From: AP-15 sp963788085
GTDB taxonomy: Bacteria; Pseudomonadota; Alphaproteobacteria; ATCC43930; CGMCC-115725
Direction of reading: 5' to 3'
NCBI GenBank assembly: GCA_963788085.1
Contig: CAWBFS010000009.1
Coordinates: 124,001-188,000, forward strand
Length of the DNA: 64,000 nucleotides
Numbering within the stretch: position 1 is the stretch's first letter; each line of letters opens with the position of its first letter. Of the stretch, positions 46,505-57,302 are shown piece after piece. The notes under the pieces are model-generated. The model worked only from the letters and a program-made list of their open reading frames with translations, did no database searches and was not told where the DNA came from. A program made the position numbers and the translations under genes.

Positions 46505-47081
46505 ATGGCCGCTCCGTTGATGCCCAAGGCGACCGCCGTGTGGCTGGTCGAAAACACCTCGCTCACCTTTGATCAGATTGCCGATTTCTGCGAATTGCAT
46601 CCGCTGGAGATCCAAGCCATCGCCGATGGCGAAGTGGCGAACCAGATGCAAGGGCTCGACCCGGTGGCGAACGGACAAACCACGGCGGAGGAGATCGAGC
46701 GCTGCCAGGCCGATCCGGAGGCGCGGCTCAAGCTTTCTCCGCAAGCCCTTCCACCGCAAGTCTTCAAGCACAAGGGCCCGCGCTACACTCCGATATCGAA
46801 ACGGCAGGACAAGCCGGACGCGATTGCTTTTCTGCTGAAGAGCCATCCCGAGCTGTCCGAGACCCAGATCACCAAGCTGATCGGCACGACCAAGCCGACG
46901 ATCGCGGCCGTGCGCGACCGCACGCATTGGAACAGCCCCAACATCAAACCCCGGCACCCGGTCGAGCTCGGTCTTTGCACCTTTGCAGAACTCGAGCGGG
47001 CGCTCAGTCATGCCCGCGCGCGAAGACCCGTGGCCAATGACGAGCTCGGCAATGAAGAAGTCCGAGCGGCTGGAGAGTTAG
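46505..47081 (+). CDS. trcR: TrcR-like cell-cycle transcriptional regulator (DUF1013)
   Basis: About 191 residues. MPKATAVWLVENTSLTFDQI, ADFCELHPLEIQAIADGEVA, FKHKGPRYTPISKRQDKPDA, AIAFLLKSHPELSETQITKL and GTTKPTIAAVRDRTHWNSPN are the DUF1013 blocks, a family of small HTH regulators linked to ctrA control in alphaproteobacteria. The frame stays open far into the opposite gene, which is not real: one extra base near 47015-47025 moves it into a frame ending ERLES with TAG 47079-47081, 2 bases before the prpE stop. Confidence 0.88.
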
Positions 47082-47083
47082 GC

Positions 47084-49003
47084 TTATATCCTGTCTCGCT
47101 TGCCATAGCCGGCATTTGCCAGAACGGCGTTGATTTCGGCGAGGACCGCGGGATCGTCGATCGTTGCGGGCAAAGGATAGTCTTCGCCGTCGGCAATCCG
47201 CCGCATCGTCCCGCGCAGGATCTTGCCCGACCGGGTCTTCGGCAGGCCGGCGACGACGAGAGCGGTCTTGAAACTCGCGATCGGGCCGACGCGGTCGCGA
47301 ACGAGTTTGATAGCTTCGCGCTCGACCTCCTCCGGGGGGCGTTTGACGCCGGCTTTGAGGACCAGGAGACCCAGCGGGACCTGACCTTTGAGCGCGTCGG
47401 CGACGCCGATGACGGCGCATTCCGCGACATCGGGATGCGCCGCCAGCACCTCCTCGATCTCGCCGGTCGAGAGGCGGTGAGCGGCCACATTGATGATGTC
47501 GTCGGTGCGGGTCATCACATGGATGTAGCCGTCGGCGTCGATGAGCCCGGCGTCGGCCGTTTGATAAAAGCCTGGGAACGCTTTCATGTACGAGTCGACG
47601 AAGCGGTCATCGGCTTGCCACAAGGTCAGCAGTGCCCCGGGCGGCAAGGGCAACTTGACCGCGATGGCGCCGATTTCGCCCGCCGGGAGCTCATCGGCGA
47701 CTCCGGCCGTCTCGGCGTCGAGCACGCGCACGTCCCAGCCGGGGACAGCGCGCGTGCACGAGCCGTGCTTGACGGGCAGTTGCTCAATCCCGAGGCAATT
47801 GGCGCCGATCGGCCAGCCGGTTTCCGTCTGCCACCAATGATCGATGACCGGCACCCGGAGATGCTCCTCGGCCCACGCGATGGTAGGTGGATCGGCGCGC
47901 TCGCCGGCGAGGAAAAGGGCGCGGAAGTGGCTGAGATCGCGCGTGCGGATCAAACGCCCCTCGGGGTCTTCGCGCTTGACCGCGCGAAACGCCGTCGGCG
48001 CCGTGAAAAAGACGCGCACGGCGTGCTGCTCGATGACCCGCCAGAACACGCCGGCATCCGGCGTGCCGACCGGCTTACCCTCGTACATGACGGTGGTGCA
48101 GCCCAGCAGCAGCGGCGCGTAGACAGTGTAGGAATGGCCGACCGCCCAACCAACGTCCGAGGCCGTCCAGAACACTTCATCCGGCTCGCACCCCGTAGAT
48201 GTTCCGCAGCGACCAGTGGAGCGCGACCGCGTGCCCGCCATTGTCGCGCACGACGCCTTTCGGGATGCCGGTCGTGCCCGAGGTGTAGAGGATGTAGAGC
48301 GGGTCGGTCGCGAGCACCGGAACGCAATCGGCCGGCCGCGCCGCGGCGGCGAGTTCCTGCCAATCCAGGTCACGGCCGGGGACCAGGTCGGCATCGCACA
48401 TCGGCCGTTGCAGGATGACGCAATGCTCGGGCTTGGCGCGCGCCTCGATTATCGCGGCGTCGAGCAGCGGCTTGTAGGGAACGATCCGGCTGACCTCGAT
48501 GCCGCATGAGGCGGAGAGGATTACTCGCGGCTTCGCGTCGTCGATGCGCGTCGCCAGCTCATGCGCGGCGAACCCGCCGAAGACGACCGAATGGATCGCG
48601 CCGATGCGTGCGCAAGCCAGCATCGCGAATCGCCGCCTCGGGCACCATCGGCATGTAGATCAGCACGCGGTCGCCCTTGCGCGACGCCGAGGCTCGTCAA
48701 TACGCCGGCCAGACGCGCGACCTCGCCCTGCAATTCGCGATAGGTGAAATGCCGGATCTGCCCGGTGACCGGGCTGTCCCAGATCAGCGCGACGCGCTCG
48801 CCCCGCCCCGCCGCGACATGACGGTCGACCGCATTCCAGCAAGTGTTGAGCCGGGCGCCCGGAAACCAGCGGTAAAACGGCGGCCGGCTCCGATCGAGCA
48901 CGCGGTCCCAGCGCCGCTCCCAGTCGATCGCCTCGGCCGCCTCCGCCCAGAATTCCTCCGGCCGTTCGAGCGAGCGGCGATAGGTCTCCAAATAGCCCGT
49001 CAT
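47084..49003 (-). CDS. prpE: Propionyl-CoA synthetase (propionate-CoA ligase), three frameshifts
   Basis: About 638 residues when repaired. MTGYLETYRRSLERPEEFWA, then FYRWFPGARLNTCWNAVDRH, AMLACARIGAIHSVVFGGFA, adenylation loop YILYTSGTTGIPKGVVRDNG, DVGWAVGHSYTVYAPLLLG, WWQTETGWPI and the catalytic Lys loop KTRSGKILRGTMRRIADGE. Length and N-terminal signature favour PrpE over Acs. GGAGG precedes ATG 49003. Extra bases near 48674-48676 (CCC), 48628 and 48191-48194 (CCCC) cause the breaks. The Pat-type acetyltransferase at 8676 could in principle regulate its lysine. Confidence 0.92.
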
Positions 49004-49907
49004 CGGTTGCCTCCTTCGGAGCGCCACAGTTTTGTCCCGCTGCGATCCCTTACAGCCCGGCGGGCGGCCGCGTCTTGCGGCGAAGCTTGGCCGCGCGCTG
49101 GTTACAATCTTAAATTGAGCGACGAATCACTCTTGGCTGTATCTGCAGCCAATCTGCAGCCAAGCTCTCTATTCAGTTGCGTTTGTACTCCTCCCGGCGC
49201 CAGTGTCCACACGTCCGCCCTCGGGGGCTTTATCATAGCCCGGCGCGGGAGATTACAACACGAAAGCGGCTAATTTGAGATGAGCAGCATCCCAGCGAGG
49301 GGTCGCTCGGTCGCGAACTGCGACGCCGCATGGGTTCGACCGGAACCGCGGTTGCATCGGCGATGCCGCTATCCGCAGCGAGCGCGGCCACCGCCGCGAG
49401 ATCCGACTAGAGCGTGAAATTAGGGCGGTGGTCGCGAATTCATGCAACATGCGGCATGGCAGGTTTTGGATGCGTTCCAGTGCGCTTAAACCCTCACGGT
49501 AATGCCTCGCAGCCTAAATTTCCGCTTTCGACCCTTCTCCGTCACTCAGCTTCGCATTCGGAACGGCTCCTCCTGCCCCATTGCCGTCATTGCCGAGTGC
49601 CGCCCTGGGCGTCTCAAGTGGATGGGAACCGGTCCTTTGCACCGGTTGCGGGAGAAACCCGGCGCAGTTTGTCGGCCGTTGCTTTGCAGAGGCGACACTC
49701 TTTCAGTTTTTGCGCGTGCGGCGGAAACGAACAAAAAGAGCATCCAGCCGGGCTGTGAGAGCATCGCAGACACTGACCGATGCGGCTGTCGGCTACCGTT
49801 TTCGCACGATCCGGCCAGAGCCGGAGGTGTAGTCATGCGCCACGCTCGCCGGTTGCCGGCGTGTCTCGATGAGCTCGGGCAACCGGATATGGGCCCGGTG
49901 TGGGGGG
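49004..49907. other. 900-base stretch without a recognisable gene
   Basis: No ORF here has a family motif. The longest plus-strand frames (49414-49758 and 49502-49963) are Arg/Pro/Ser rich and lack ribosome sites. A short direct repeat CTGCAGCCAA occurs twice around 49142-49166. Nothing else structured was identified by eye. Confidence 0.5.
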
Positions 49908-52900
49908 CTATTCCGCCGCGACACCCTGATGGGCGGGCTCGGCTTCGACCGCCGCGGCGGTAGCGGCAGGTATCGGCCGCGACGACGGCTTGAGCCGCTC
50001 GCGCAAGCCCTGGAAGGTGACGTAGAGCGGCGGGATCAGGAAAATTCCGAGGAACGAGGCGGCGAGCATGCCCGCGAACACGGGCACGCCCACGTCCCGG
50101 CGCGCCAGCATGGCGGCACCAGTCGCGACGACGAGCGGCAGGAGCCCGAGAATAAAGGCGAAGGAGGTCATCATCACCGGGCGGAAGCGCAGGCGTGCGC
50201 CCTCCGTCGCAGCCTCGCGCAGCGGGACGCCGTGGGCGCGCCGCTCCTTGGCAAACTCGACGATCAGAATTCCGTTTTTCGCGGCCAGCCCGATCAGCAC
50301 CACCATGCCGATCTGCGCATAGAGATCGAGCGTCACGCCGAACGCTTTGATGCCGATAAAGGCGCCGAGCACGCCGACCGACACCGACATCAAGACCGGC
50401 ACCGGAATGGTCCAGCTTTCGTACAGCGCGACGAGGAACAGGTAGGCGAACAGGATCGCAAAGGCGAGGATCATCCCGGTTTTGCCTTCGGCACGCTTCT
50501 CCTGGAACGAGATGTCGGTCCAGGCGCCACGATAGCCGGGCGGCAATGTTCTCGCCCCGACCGCATCCATCGCGGCGAGCGCCTGACTGGAGGAAACCCC
50601 GGGTGCGGGGCTCCCTGGACGGTGACGGCCAGCCGGTTGTTGTAGCGGATCAGCGCTTGCGGCCCGACGACCACGCGCGTCTCGACGAGGCTGCGCAGCG
50701 GGATCATCTCGCCTTTCGAATTGCGCACGTGGATGCGGTAGATGTCATCGACGGATGCGCGGTCCTCGGCTTCCGCCTGCACCTGCACCTGCCAGGTGCG
50801 GCCGAACAGGTTCATGTCGTTGACATAATACCCGCCGAGCGAGGCCTGCAGCGCCTGGAAGATGCTGCTGATCTCCACCCCGAGCACCTGCGCCTTGTCG
50901 CGGTCGATATCGAGGTAGAAGGAGGGGTTCGTCGCCGAGAACGTGCTGAACACGCGGGCCAGTTGCGGATCCTGGTTGGCGGCGACCAGCAGGCCGCGCA
51001 GAGCCTGGGCGAGCGAGCGCGGGTTGCCGCCCGCGAAATCCTGCAGCACATAGCTGAACCCGCCGCCCGTTCCGAGCCCGATGATCGGCGGCAGCGCGAT
51101 CGGCACCGCGATGCCGCCGCGCACCTCGCTTCGCATCCTCCTTCCAAGGCTCGCGATCAGCGCCGGGGCGCCCTGCGACGGGTCCAGCCGTTCCTCGAAC
51201 GGCTTGAGCGAGACAATCACGAAGGCGGCATTCGGCTGGGAATAGTTGTCGATAAAATTGAGCCCGATGGTGGAGCTGTAGTCGGCGATTGCGTGCTCCT
51301 GCTTGAGGATGGCCTCGACCTGCTCGACGACGGCGGAGGTCCGCCCGATCGAGGCGCCGTCCGGCAATTGCACGACGATGAAAAAAGCGCCCTGGTCTTC
51401 TTCCGGCAGAAATCCCGTCGGGGTGATGCGGCCCAGTCCGTAAACGCCGAACATTGCGACCGCCACCAGTACCAGGCTGACGATGGATACACGCACAAGC
51501 CGGGCGATGGCGGCGCCATAGGCGTCGCGCACCCGGTCGATAAACCGGAAGACCACCCCGATCGGCCCGCGCCGGGGTCCGTGATGCGGTCTGAGAAGCA
51601 GCGCGCACAAGGCCGGCGAGAGCGTGAGGGCGTTGATCGCGGAGAGGAGCATCGCCGCGGCGACCGTGACCGCAAACTGCCGGAACAGCTCGCCGGAGAT
51701 GCCCGGAAGAAAGGCGACCGGCACGAAGACCGACAGCAACACCAATGTGATCGCGACGATCGGAGCGGTAATGCCACGCATCGCCTCGATCGTTGCCTGC
51801 GCCGGCGTCAGCTCCGGCCGTTCCTCCATTACCGCCTCGACCGCTTCGACCACGACGATCGCGTCGTCGACCACGATGCCGATGGCGAGCACCACGGCGA
51901 GCAATGAGACTGTGTTGGCTGAATAGCCGATCGCGTTCAGCACGATGAACGCCCCGACCAGGCTTACCGGCACGGCGATGGTCGGGATGAGGGTCGCGCG
52001 CAAATTCCCGAGGAACAGGTACACGACCAGCACGACGAGCACGAACGCCTCGACGAGCGTTTTCTGTACCTCGTGTATCGTATCGGTGACGAAGGTTGTG
52101 GTGTCGTACGTCACCTTCCACGCCAGATCCTCGGGGAAGCTCTTTGCCGCGTCTTCGAGGCCCTGCTTGACCGCCCCGAGAGTACTCAGCGCGTTCGCCC
52201 CGGGAGATTGGTATATCCCGATCAGCGCGGCGGGGCCGCCATTGAGGCGCGTCTCACGATCAAGATTGGCGGCACCCAGCTCCAGCCGCGCGACGTCGCC
52301 GAGCCGCAGCACGGACCCGTCGGGGTTGGTCCGGATCACGATATTGGCGAATTCCTCGGTAGAGGAGAGCCGCCCCTTGGTCTGGATGTTGAGCTGGATC
52401 TGCTGATCGTTCGAGATCGGCCGTGCGCCGATACGGCCGACCGGCGCCTGGACGTTCTGAGCCTGGATGGCGTTGATAATGTCGCCTGTCGTGAGGTTCA
52501 GCCCCGTTAGCCGGTCGGTGCGCACCCAAGCGCGCAGGGCGTAGTCTTGCGGGCCGAACAGGACGGCATCGCCGACCCCGGGCGTCGCCTTGATTGTGTC
52601 GAGCAAATTGATCGTCGCATAATTCGAAATAAACAGCTCGTCATGCGTATGTTTCGGCGAGTAGAGCGCGATGACGCCGAGCAAGGCCGAAGATTTTTTC
52701 TTCACCGTCACACCTTGCCGGCGCACGTCCTCTGGCAATTTGGAGAGAGCGACCTGCACACGGTTATTGACGTTGACGGTATTGATGTCCGGGTCGGTGC
52801 CCAGCTCAAAGGAAACCAAGAGCGTGTAGCTGCCATCGTTGCCGCTCACGCTTTTCATGTAGATGGCCTTGTCGACGCCGACGACCTGGCTCTCGATCGG

Positions 52901-53092
52901 CTGCGCGACGGTGGCCTCGACAACAGCAGCGGAGGCGCCGGGATAGGTGGTTGTAACCGAGACCTGCGGCGGGACGATGTCCGGGTATTGCGCGATCGGG
53001 ATCACGAAAAGGGAGAGGATGCCCGCGATCGTCGTGACGATCGCGATGACCGCGGCGAGCCGGGGCCGCGCGACAAAGACGCTGGAGATCAC
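49908..53092 (-). CDS. RND efflux permease, HAE1 family (AcrB/MexB type), one frameshift
   Basis: About 1060 residues. GTG 53092 (MISSVFVARPRLAAVIAIVT) is 4 bases after the adaptor stop. Seen: PIAQYPDIVPPQVSVTTTYP, AVVLAIGIVVDDAIVVVEAV (proton-relay Asp pair), GFLPEEDQGAFFIVVQLPDG, and in the second frame GMVVLIGLAAKNGILIVEFA and EGARLRFRPVMMTSFAFILG. One base is missing near 50607 (between VTVQG and PAPGVSSSQ). It expels hydrophobic compounds with the adjacent adaptor; the outer-membrane channel is encoded elsewhere. Confidence 0.93.
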
Positions 53093-53096
53093 CCGA

Positions 53097-54230
53097 TCAG
53101 CTCCGGGGCATCTGAGGAACCGGGCTGGCACTCACGGCCGCACCCGGGCGCAGGCTTTCCATCCCCTGCACGATCACCTGCTCGCCGCCGGCAAGACCGC
53201 CGTCAAGAACCGCGTCGGCACCCTTTTCGCCGCCGACCTTGACGCGGCGGATCTCGGCTTTGCCGTCCTGGACGATAAAGAGATACGTACCCTGCTGATC
53301 GGCGAGCAGCGCCGTCTGCGGCACCAGCACCTTTTCTTCCGGCCGGTCCCCTTCCACCGTCACTCGAATGAGCTGCCCGTCGAACAAAACGCCATCGTGA
53401 TTCGGGATCGTCCCCCGTACCGGCACTGTATCGGTTTCACGATCCACCGTCACACCGAGGAAGTCGAGCACGGCAGGCTTGTCATAGGCGCTGCCGTCGG
53501 AAAACCGGATCGTCGCCTGGATTTTCCGGTCGTTGGCCTGCAATTCGCTCCGCTTGACGTTGAGGAACTCGCGCTGGCTTACCGGGAAAGCGATGTACAT
53601 CGGGTCCTGGCTGACGATTGTGGTCAACACGCCGCTGTCAGGCCCGACGAGGTTACCCTTGGTGACCGCAGTCTTGCCGACAATGCCGTTGATCGGCGCC
53701 TTGATCTCCGTGTAGCCAAGATTGATCTGTGCCGTACGCAGGTTTGCCTCCGCGGTCACGACATCGCCCTGGGTGCTCTGCCGTTCAGCGACACGCTTGT
53801 CCCGTTCGGCAAGCGGGGTGGCGCTGGTCTTGACCAGTTCCTCGGCGCGGGCTGCCTGTAGCGAGGCGTTTGTGTACGACGCTTGGGCGCGCAGCAGAGC
53901 GCCTTGGGTCTGCTGCACGGCCGCCTGGAACGGTGCCTGGTCGATGCGGTAGAGAAGATCTCCCTCCCGCACCTGCTCCCCCTCCCGGAACAGCACGGCA
54001 TCGAGGTAGCCGGTAACCCGGGCGCGCACCTCGACCCGGCTCGGGGCCTCGATCCGGCCCACGAATTCGGCGGATCGAGCCACCGGCTGCTTTTCGGCCA
54101 CGACAACGCCAACGGGCACCGCGCCCGTCGGCGCCTGTGCGTAAGCGGAAGCGACGCATAGCAACGTGGCGAACGCCACGCCAGTGCCAAGCCTGATCCG
54201 CTCCCACCAGACCGATTGCTGTTCACTCAT
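53097..54230 (-). CDS. RND efflux periplasmic adaptor (AcrA/MexA type)
   Basis: 377 residues from ATG 54230. Signal-like GTGVAFATLLCVASAYAQAP, biotinyl-lipoyl-like halves (VEVRARVTGYLDAVLFREGE; YTEIKAPINGIVGKTAVTKG), hairpin, and barrel (LIRVTVEGDRPEEKVLVPQT). An in-frame ATG at 54248 lies inside the inverted repeat of the neighbouring insertion sequence, so 54230 is the native start. The insertion stands about 16 bases upstream of that start, so the original promoter and any regulator gene have been separated from it. Confidence 0.92.
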   Translation of the reverse strand: MSEQQSVWWERIRLGTGVAFATLLCVASAYAQAPTGAVPVGVVVAEKQPVARSAEFVGRIEAPSRVEVRARVTGYLDAVLFREGEQVREGDLLYRIDQAPFQAAVQQTQGALLRAQASYTNASLQAARAEELVKTSATPLAERDKRVAERQSTQGDVVTAEANLRTAQINLGYTEIKAPINGIVGKTAVTKGNLVGPDSGVLTTIVSQDPMYIAFPVSQREFLNVKRSELQANDRKIQATIRFSDGSAYDKPAVLDFLGVTVDRETDTVPVRGTIPNHDGVLFDGQLIRVTVEGDRPEEKVLVPQTALLADQQGTYLFIVQDGKAEIRRVKVGGEKGADAVLDGGLAGGEQVIVQGMESLRPGAAVSASPVPQMPRS

Positions 54231-54246
54231 TGTCAATTGACCCCGC

Positions 54247-54294
54247 ATTGCCTCGCCTGAAATGTTCCCGGAGGCTGAGACATTGCCTCATCTG
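54247..54294 (+). repeat. Left terminal inverted repeat region of the insertion sequence
   Basis: Begins ATTGCCTCGCC, contains AATGTTCCC, and holds a second TTGCCTCA copy at 54283-54290. Matches the right end in inverted orientation with a few mismatches and one gap. Confidence 0.75.
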
Positions 54295-54328
54295 ATTTGC
54301 TCCCGACCGATGTTCATCGGCGGGGCTA

Positions 54329-55987
54329 ATGATGAGGCGGATCAGCATGGCGGCGCGTGACGAGTTGGTGGCAGCGGTAGCAGACCGATATGCGATGGGA
54401 GATCGGGGCGAGCGGGGTCGGATTCTGGACGAGTTTGCGGCGGTAACTGGCTATCACCGCAAGCATGCGATGCGTTTGTTGCGGGCTGGGCAGGTTAACC
54501 GGCGTCGGGGACCACGGCCCGGCCGCCGGATTTACGATGAGGCTGTGCGCGAGGCGCTGATCGTGGTCTGGGAGGCATCCGACCGGATCTGTGGCAAACG
54601 GCTACGGCCGCTGTTGTCAATTCTAGTCGAGGCAATGGAGCGGCACGGCCATCTGCAGCTGGTGCCGGAGGTGCGCGCGAGATTACTGGCGATGAGCGCG
54701 GCGACGATCGATCGGGCATTGCGGGATATCCGGCGGCAAGCGGGAACGGCAACCCGCCGGCGGTCGGCTCCTTCGGCGGCGATCAGGCGCAGCGTGCCGA
54801 TACGCACGTTTGATGACTGGGACGATCCACCACCCGGATTTGTCGAGGCGGATCTGGTTGCTCATAGCGGGCCGGTCACAAGGGGCAGCTTTGTGCAAAC
54901 CTTGGTGCTGACCGACATCGCCACCGGCTGGACCGAATGCGCGCCGCTGCTGGTGCGCGAACAGCGGCTGCTGACGGAGGTACTGAGCGAATTACGCAAG
55001 GTGCTGCCCTTCCCGCTGCTCGGTTTGGACACCGATAACGACAGCGTGTTCATGAACGAAACCGTTCGCGATTATTGCCAGCAGGTCGGGATCGAGTTCA
55101 CACGCTGCCGTCCCTATCGCAAGAACGACCAGGCTTGGGTGGAGCAGAAGAATGGCGCCGTCGTGCGCCGGACGATCGGCTATCGGCGCTTCGAGGGGCT
55201 GGAAGCCGCGGCGGCGCTGGCACGATTGTATGCCGCGATGCGGCTGTTCGTGAATTTCTTCCAACCCTCCTTCAAGCTGGCCTCCAAGGCGCGCGATGGG
55301 GCACTGGTCAGGAAGCGCTATCACCCCCCAGCGACACCCTGTCAACGGTTGATGGCGGACCCACGGACAAGCGAGGAGGTGCGTCACCGAGTGCAAGAGC
55401 TGCGGTCCATGTTGGACCCAGTTCGCCTACTGAAGGAGATCCGTGCGGTCCAGCAGCAGCTCGTTGATATCGCGGATAGGCCGGTCCTTGGGGAAACCGC
55501 GAAACCTACCTCGCCGACATTGGAGGAATTCCTCTCTGGACTGCGCACTGCATGGCGGGAGGGTGAGGTACGCCCGACCAGCGTAGCCAAGGCGAAGCCC
55601 AAGCGCTCGCGGCGGCGGCCGGACCCATTTGCGGCAGTGACGGTCGAGCTGCGAGGATGGTTTGAGGCAGAGCCGTGGCATACATCGCGGGAGCTATTGG
55701 AGCGGTTGCAGGCTCAGTGCCCCGGTGTATACCCGAACGGACAGCTGCGGACACTGCAGCGCCGACTGAAGGAATGGCGCCGAGAAGCTGCGCACCAAAT
55801 GGTATTCGGAACCACCACGGCCGATCCTGGCTTTGCGCATGGGGACGGCAAGCGAAGCCTGCTCAGCAATGGTGCGAACGATTGTTTCAGCGATTGTGAA
55901 GGCGGCGCGAAGAGCCCTGTGGATTTGCCGCTGCGCTTGGACGACGCTGCCGCGTCGCCCACAACTCCACAGGGCCAACATCAGTAA
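54329..55987 (+). CDS. IS transposase with integrase-type DDE core
   Basis: 552 residues. N-terminal HTH-like segment (RILDEFAAVTGYHRKHAMRL), then an rve-type catalytic core: first Asp in PGFVEADLVAH, second Asp in LLGLDTDNDSVFMNE, Glu in NDQAWVEQKNGAVVRR. The C-terminal region is basic (KPKRSRRRPDPF) with a further helical DNA-binding-like part (LLERLQAQCPGVYPNG). The frame is intact, so the element could be active. ATG 54347 is an alternative start. Confidence 0.9.
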   Translation: MMRRISMAARDELVAAVADRYAMGDRGERGRILDEFAAVTGYHRKHAMRLLRAGQVNRRRGPRPGRRIYDEAVREALIVVWEASDRICGKRLRPLLSILVEAMERHGHLQLVPEVRARLLAMSAATIDRALRDIRRQAGTATRRRSAPSAAIRRSVPIRTFDDWDDPPPGFVEADLVAHSGPVTRGSFVQTLVLTDIATGWTECAPLLVREQRLLTEVLSELRKVLPFPLLGLDTDNDSVFMNETVRDYCQQVGIEFTRCRPYRKNDQAWVEQKNGAVVRRTIGYRRFEGLEAAAALARLYAAMRLFVNFFQPSFKLASKARDGALVRKRYHPPATPCQRLMADPRTSEEVRHRVQELRSMLDPVRLLKEIRAVQQQLVDIADRPVLGETAKPTSPTLEEFLSGLRTAWREGEVRPTSVAKAKPKRSRRRPDPFAAVTVELRGWFEAEPWHTSRELLERLQAQCPGVYPNGQLRTLQRRLKEWRREAAHQMVFGTTTADPGFAHGDGKRSLLSNGANDCFSDCEGGAKSPVDLPLRLDDAAASPTTPQGQHQ

Positions 55988-56037
55988 GCATTGATTTAGA
56001 ATTGAGAAGGGGAGCTGTGGCTCGAGCGGGAGATCAG

Positions 56038-56105
56038 TGAGGCAACGGGAACACGGGCGGTGAGGCAACGCTCGACGTCTGGGGAACATTCTCCGGTGAG
56101 GCAAT
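56038..56105 (-). repeat. Right terminal inverted repeat region of the insertion sequence
   Basis: Three TGAGGCAA copies at 56038-56045, 56061-56068 and 56097-56104, plus GGGAACATT (56082-56090) matching AATGTTCCC at the left end. Multiple copies suggest several transposase binding sites. Confidence 0.75.
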
Positions 56106-56283
56106 ACGGACCCCAAGAATAGCGTCGCGAGCGGATGCCTCCCGTCGGGCCGACTTTGCGGACACTGGCCCGATACCACCGATTCGGCGGTTACTTAAGG
56201 CCGCAGGCAGTTGAGTGCCAGTGAATCCGAGTAAAAAGCGGTAATCGAGGTAAGAGCCAAGCTCCCGAAACGTGGCTGCGCCT

Positions 56284-56739
56284 TTACCCGGTTCTCAAGG
56301 AGCCGTAGCCGCCGCGAAGTTCTGCCCGACAGGCCTCGGCGAAAACGCGAAGAGGGTCGAGCCGGCCCTGCTCCACCATGTCCCGCAGCTCGGCGAAGGT
56401 CAGGTTTGGCGCCAAATACGTTTCGATAATCGCTCGGCCGGCTTGCTCCGCGCTTTCGACCACCTTCGGAGAGGAGATGACGCGCATTCTGCTGATTTTC
56501 GTGTAAATCCCGACCAAGGCAGAAAAGTCTGTCTTCTCGTGCTCGAGCGCATCGCCAAAGATTTTCGAAGCATCCTCGATGAATTCTCTGTAGAGTTCTT
56601 GCCGGCGAAGTTTGTCCTGCACGATTTCTTGTGCCATCACCTGTCTCTGTTGGCTCAACCAAGCCCCGACGATAGATGTCAGTCCGCCTATTGCGGCCCC
56701 ACCCAATGCGGAAAGCGCGGAAATAACTGATCCATCCAT
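56284..56739 (-). CDS. Hypothetical protein with N-terminal membrane helix, 151 aa
   Basis: Not recognised by family. MDGSVISALSALGGAAIGGL then TSIVGAWLSQQRQ looks like a single Gly-rich membrane segment. A helical cytoplasmic part follows (AQEIVQDKLRRQELYREFIE, ISSPKVVESAEQAGRAIIET, EACRAELRGGYGSLRTG). The layout resembles small proteins of unknown role often found in accessory DNA. No operon partner. Confidence 0.7.
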   Translation of the reverse strand: MDGSVISALSALGGAAIGGLTSIVGAWLSQQRQVMAQEIVQDKLRRQELYREFIEDASKIFGDALEHEKTDFSALVGIYTKISRMRVISSPKVVESAEQAGRAIIETYLAPNLTFAELRDMVEQGRLDPLRVFAEACRAELRGGYGSLRTG

Positions 56740-57125
56740 GTTCCAAAACTCGCGCGATCACAGCTATTAGCCTCCCGCATGGGCGGCGGGTCCGCCAGCT
56801 ATCCCGCTCGCGCGCCGGCGCGATCAAGTCTCGGAGGCGCTTGGGGGCGCTCGAGATCTTACTGACGCCAGAAGATTTGGTACAGATCGAGCGTGTGGCG
56901 CCGAAGGGGGCAGCGGCCGGTGAACGATATCCCGCCGCGCAAATGGCACTCCACGGCGGCGAGGGCACGCGTTAAAATTCAGAGCGTTGTGGAGTATCGA
57001 ACGGGGCAGTCCTGGATTATTGGCTGCCGGAGATGCCCAAAACGGTGATTCCGGGCTCCCGACGAATATCGGTCCAAGGAGGGTGCAATGCCTATCGGGC
57101 AGCGGCGAGGCGCGGCCCGACAGCG
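56740..57125. other. Intergenic stretch, no gene seen
   Basis: About 390 bases without a plausible ORF; frames are short and broken. It leads into the epoxide hydrolase relic and looks like decayed DNA. Confidence 0.45.
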
Positions 57126-57302
57126 GTGACAGCTACAACCTTTATTTCCGAAGCGGCAATTACTGATCTGCGCGAACGTCTGGCACGCACCCGCTCTCCG
57201 GACTAGGCGCCCATTCCAATGCTGTTGTTGCATGGCTGGCCCGGCTCGGTGTTCGAATTTCTCGATATCATTCCGCGGCTGACCGACCCGGCTAGACCGA
57301 CA
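57126..57302 (+). pseudogene. Epoxide hydrolase relic
   Basis: One frame reads TTFISEAAITDLRERLARTR then an in-frame TAG (57204-57206) and, two codons later, PMLLLHGWPGSVFEFLDIIP followed by RLTDPA. The first block is the start of the epoxide hydrolase N-terminal domain, the second its HGWPGS oxyanion motif. In intact enzymes these are separated by several dozen residues; here the segment is lost. No catalytic Asp/His remains. A degraded fragment. Confidence 0.75.

Larger units (their letters stand above)
54246..56106 (+). mobile_element. Insertion sequence with DDE transposase and multi-copy terminal repeats
   Basis: About 1.86 kb. Imperfect terminal inverted repeats: left end from 54247 (ATTGCCTCGCC, then AATGTTCCC) and right end to 56105 (read inward ATTGCCTCACC, then AATGTTCCC). 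The subterminal motif TTGCCTC recurs twice at the left and three times at the right end. One transposase gene fills the interior. A target-site duplication could not be recognised. Family is probably IS481/ISNCY-like, judged from the transposase; exact assignment needs comparison. Confidence 0.85.

Noticed and set aside
46445..48418. 657-codon frame starting with TrcR and running on
   Set aside because: Everything after about 47020 is antisense to prpE and lacks protein character; one extra base restores a normal TrcR stop at 47079.
54230..54248. ATG 54248 as start of the efflux adaptor
   Set aside because: It lies inside the inverted repeat of the insertion sequence; the internal ATG 54230 is native.
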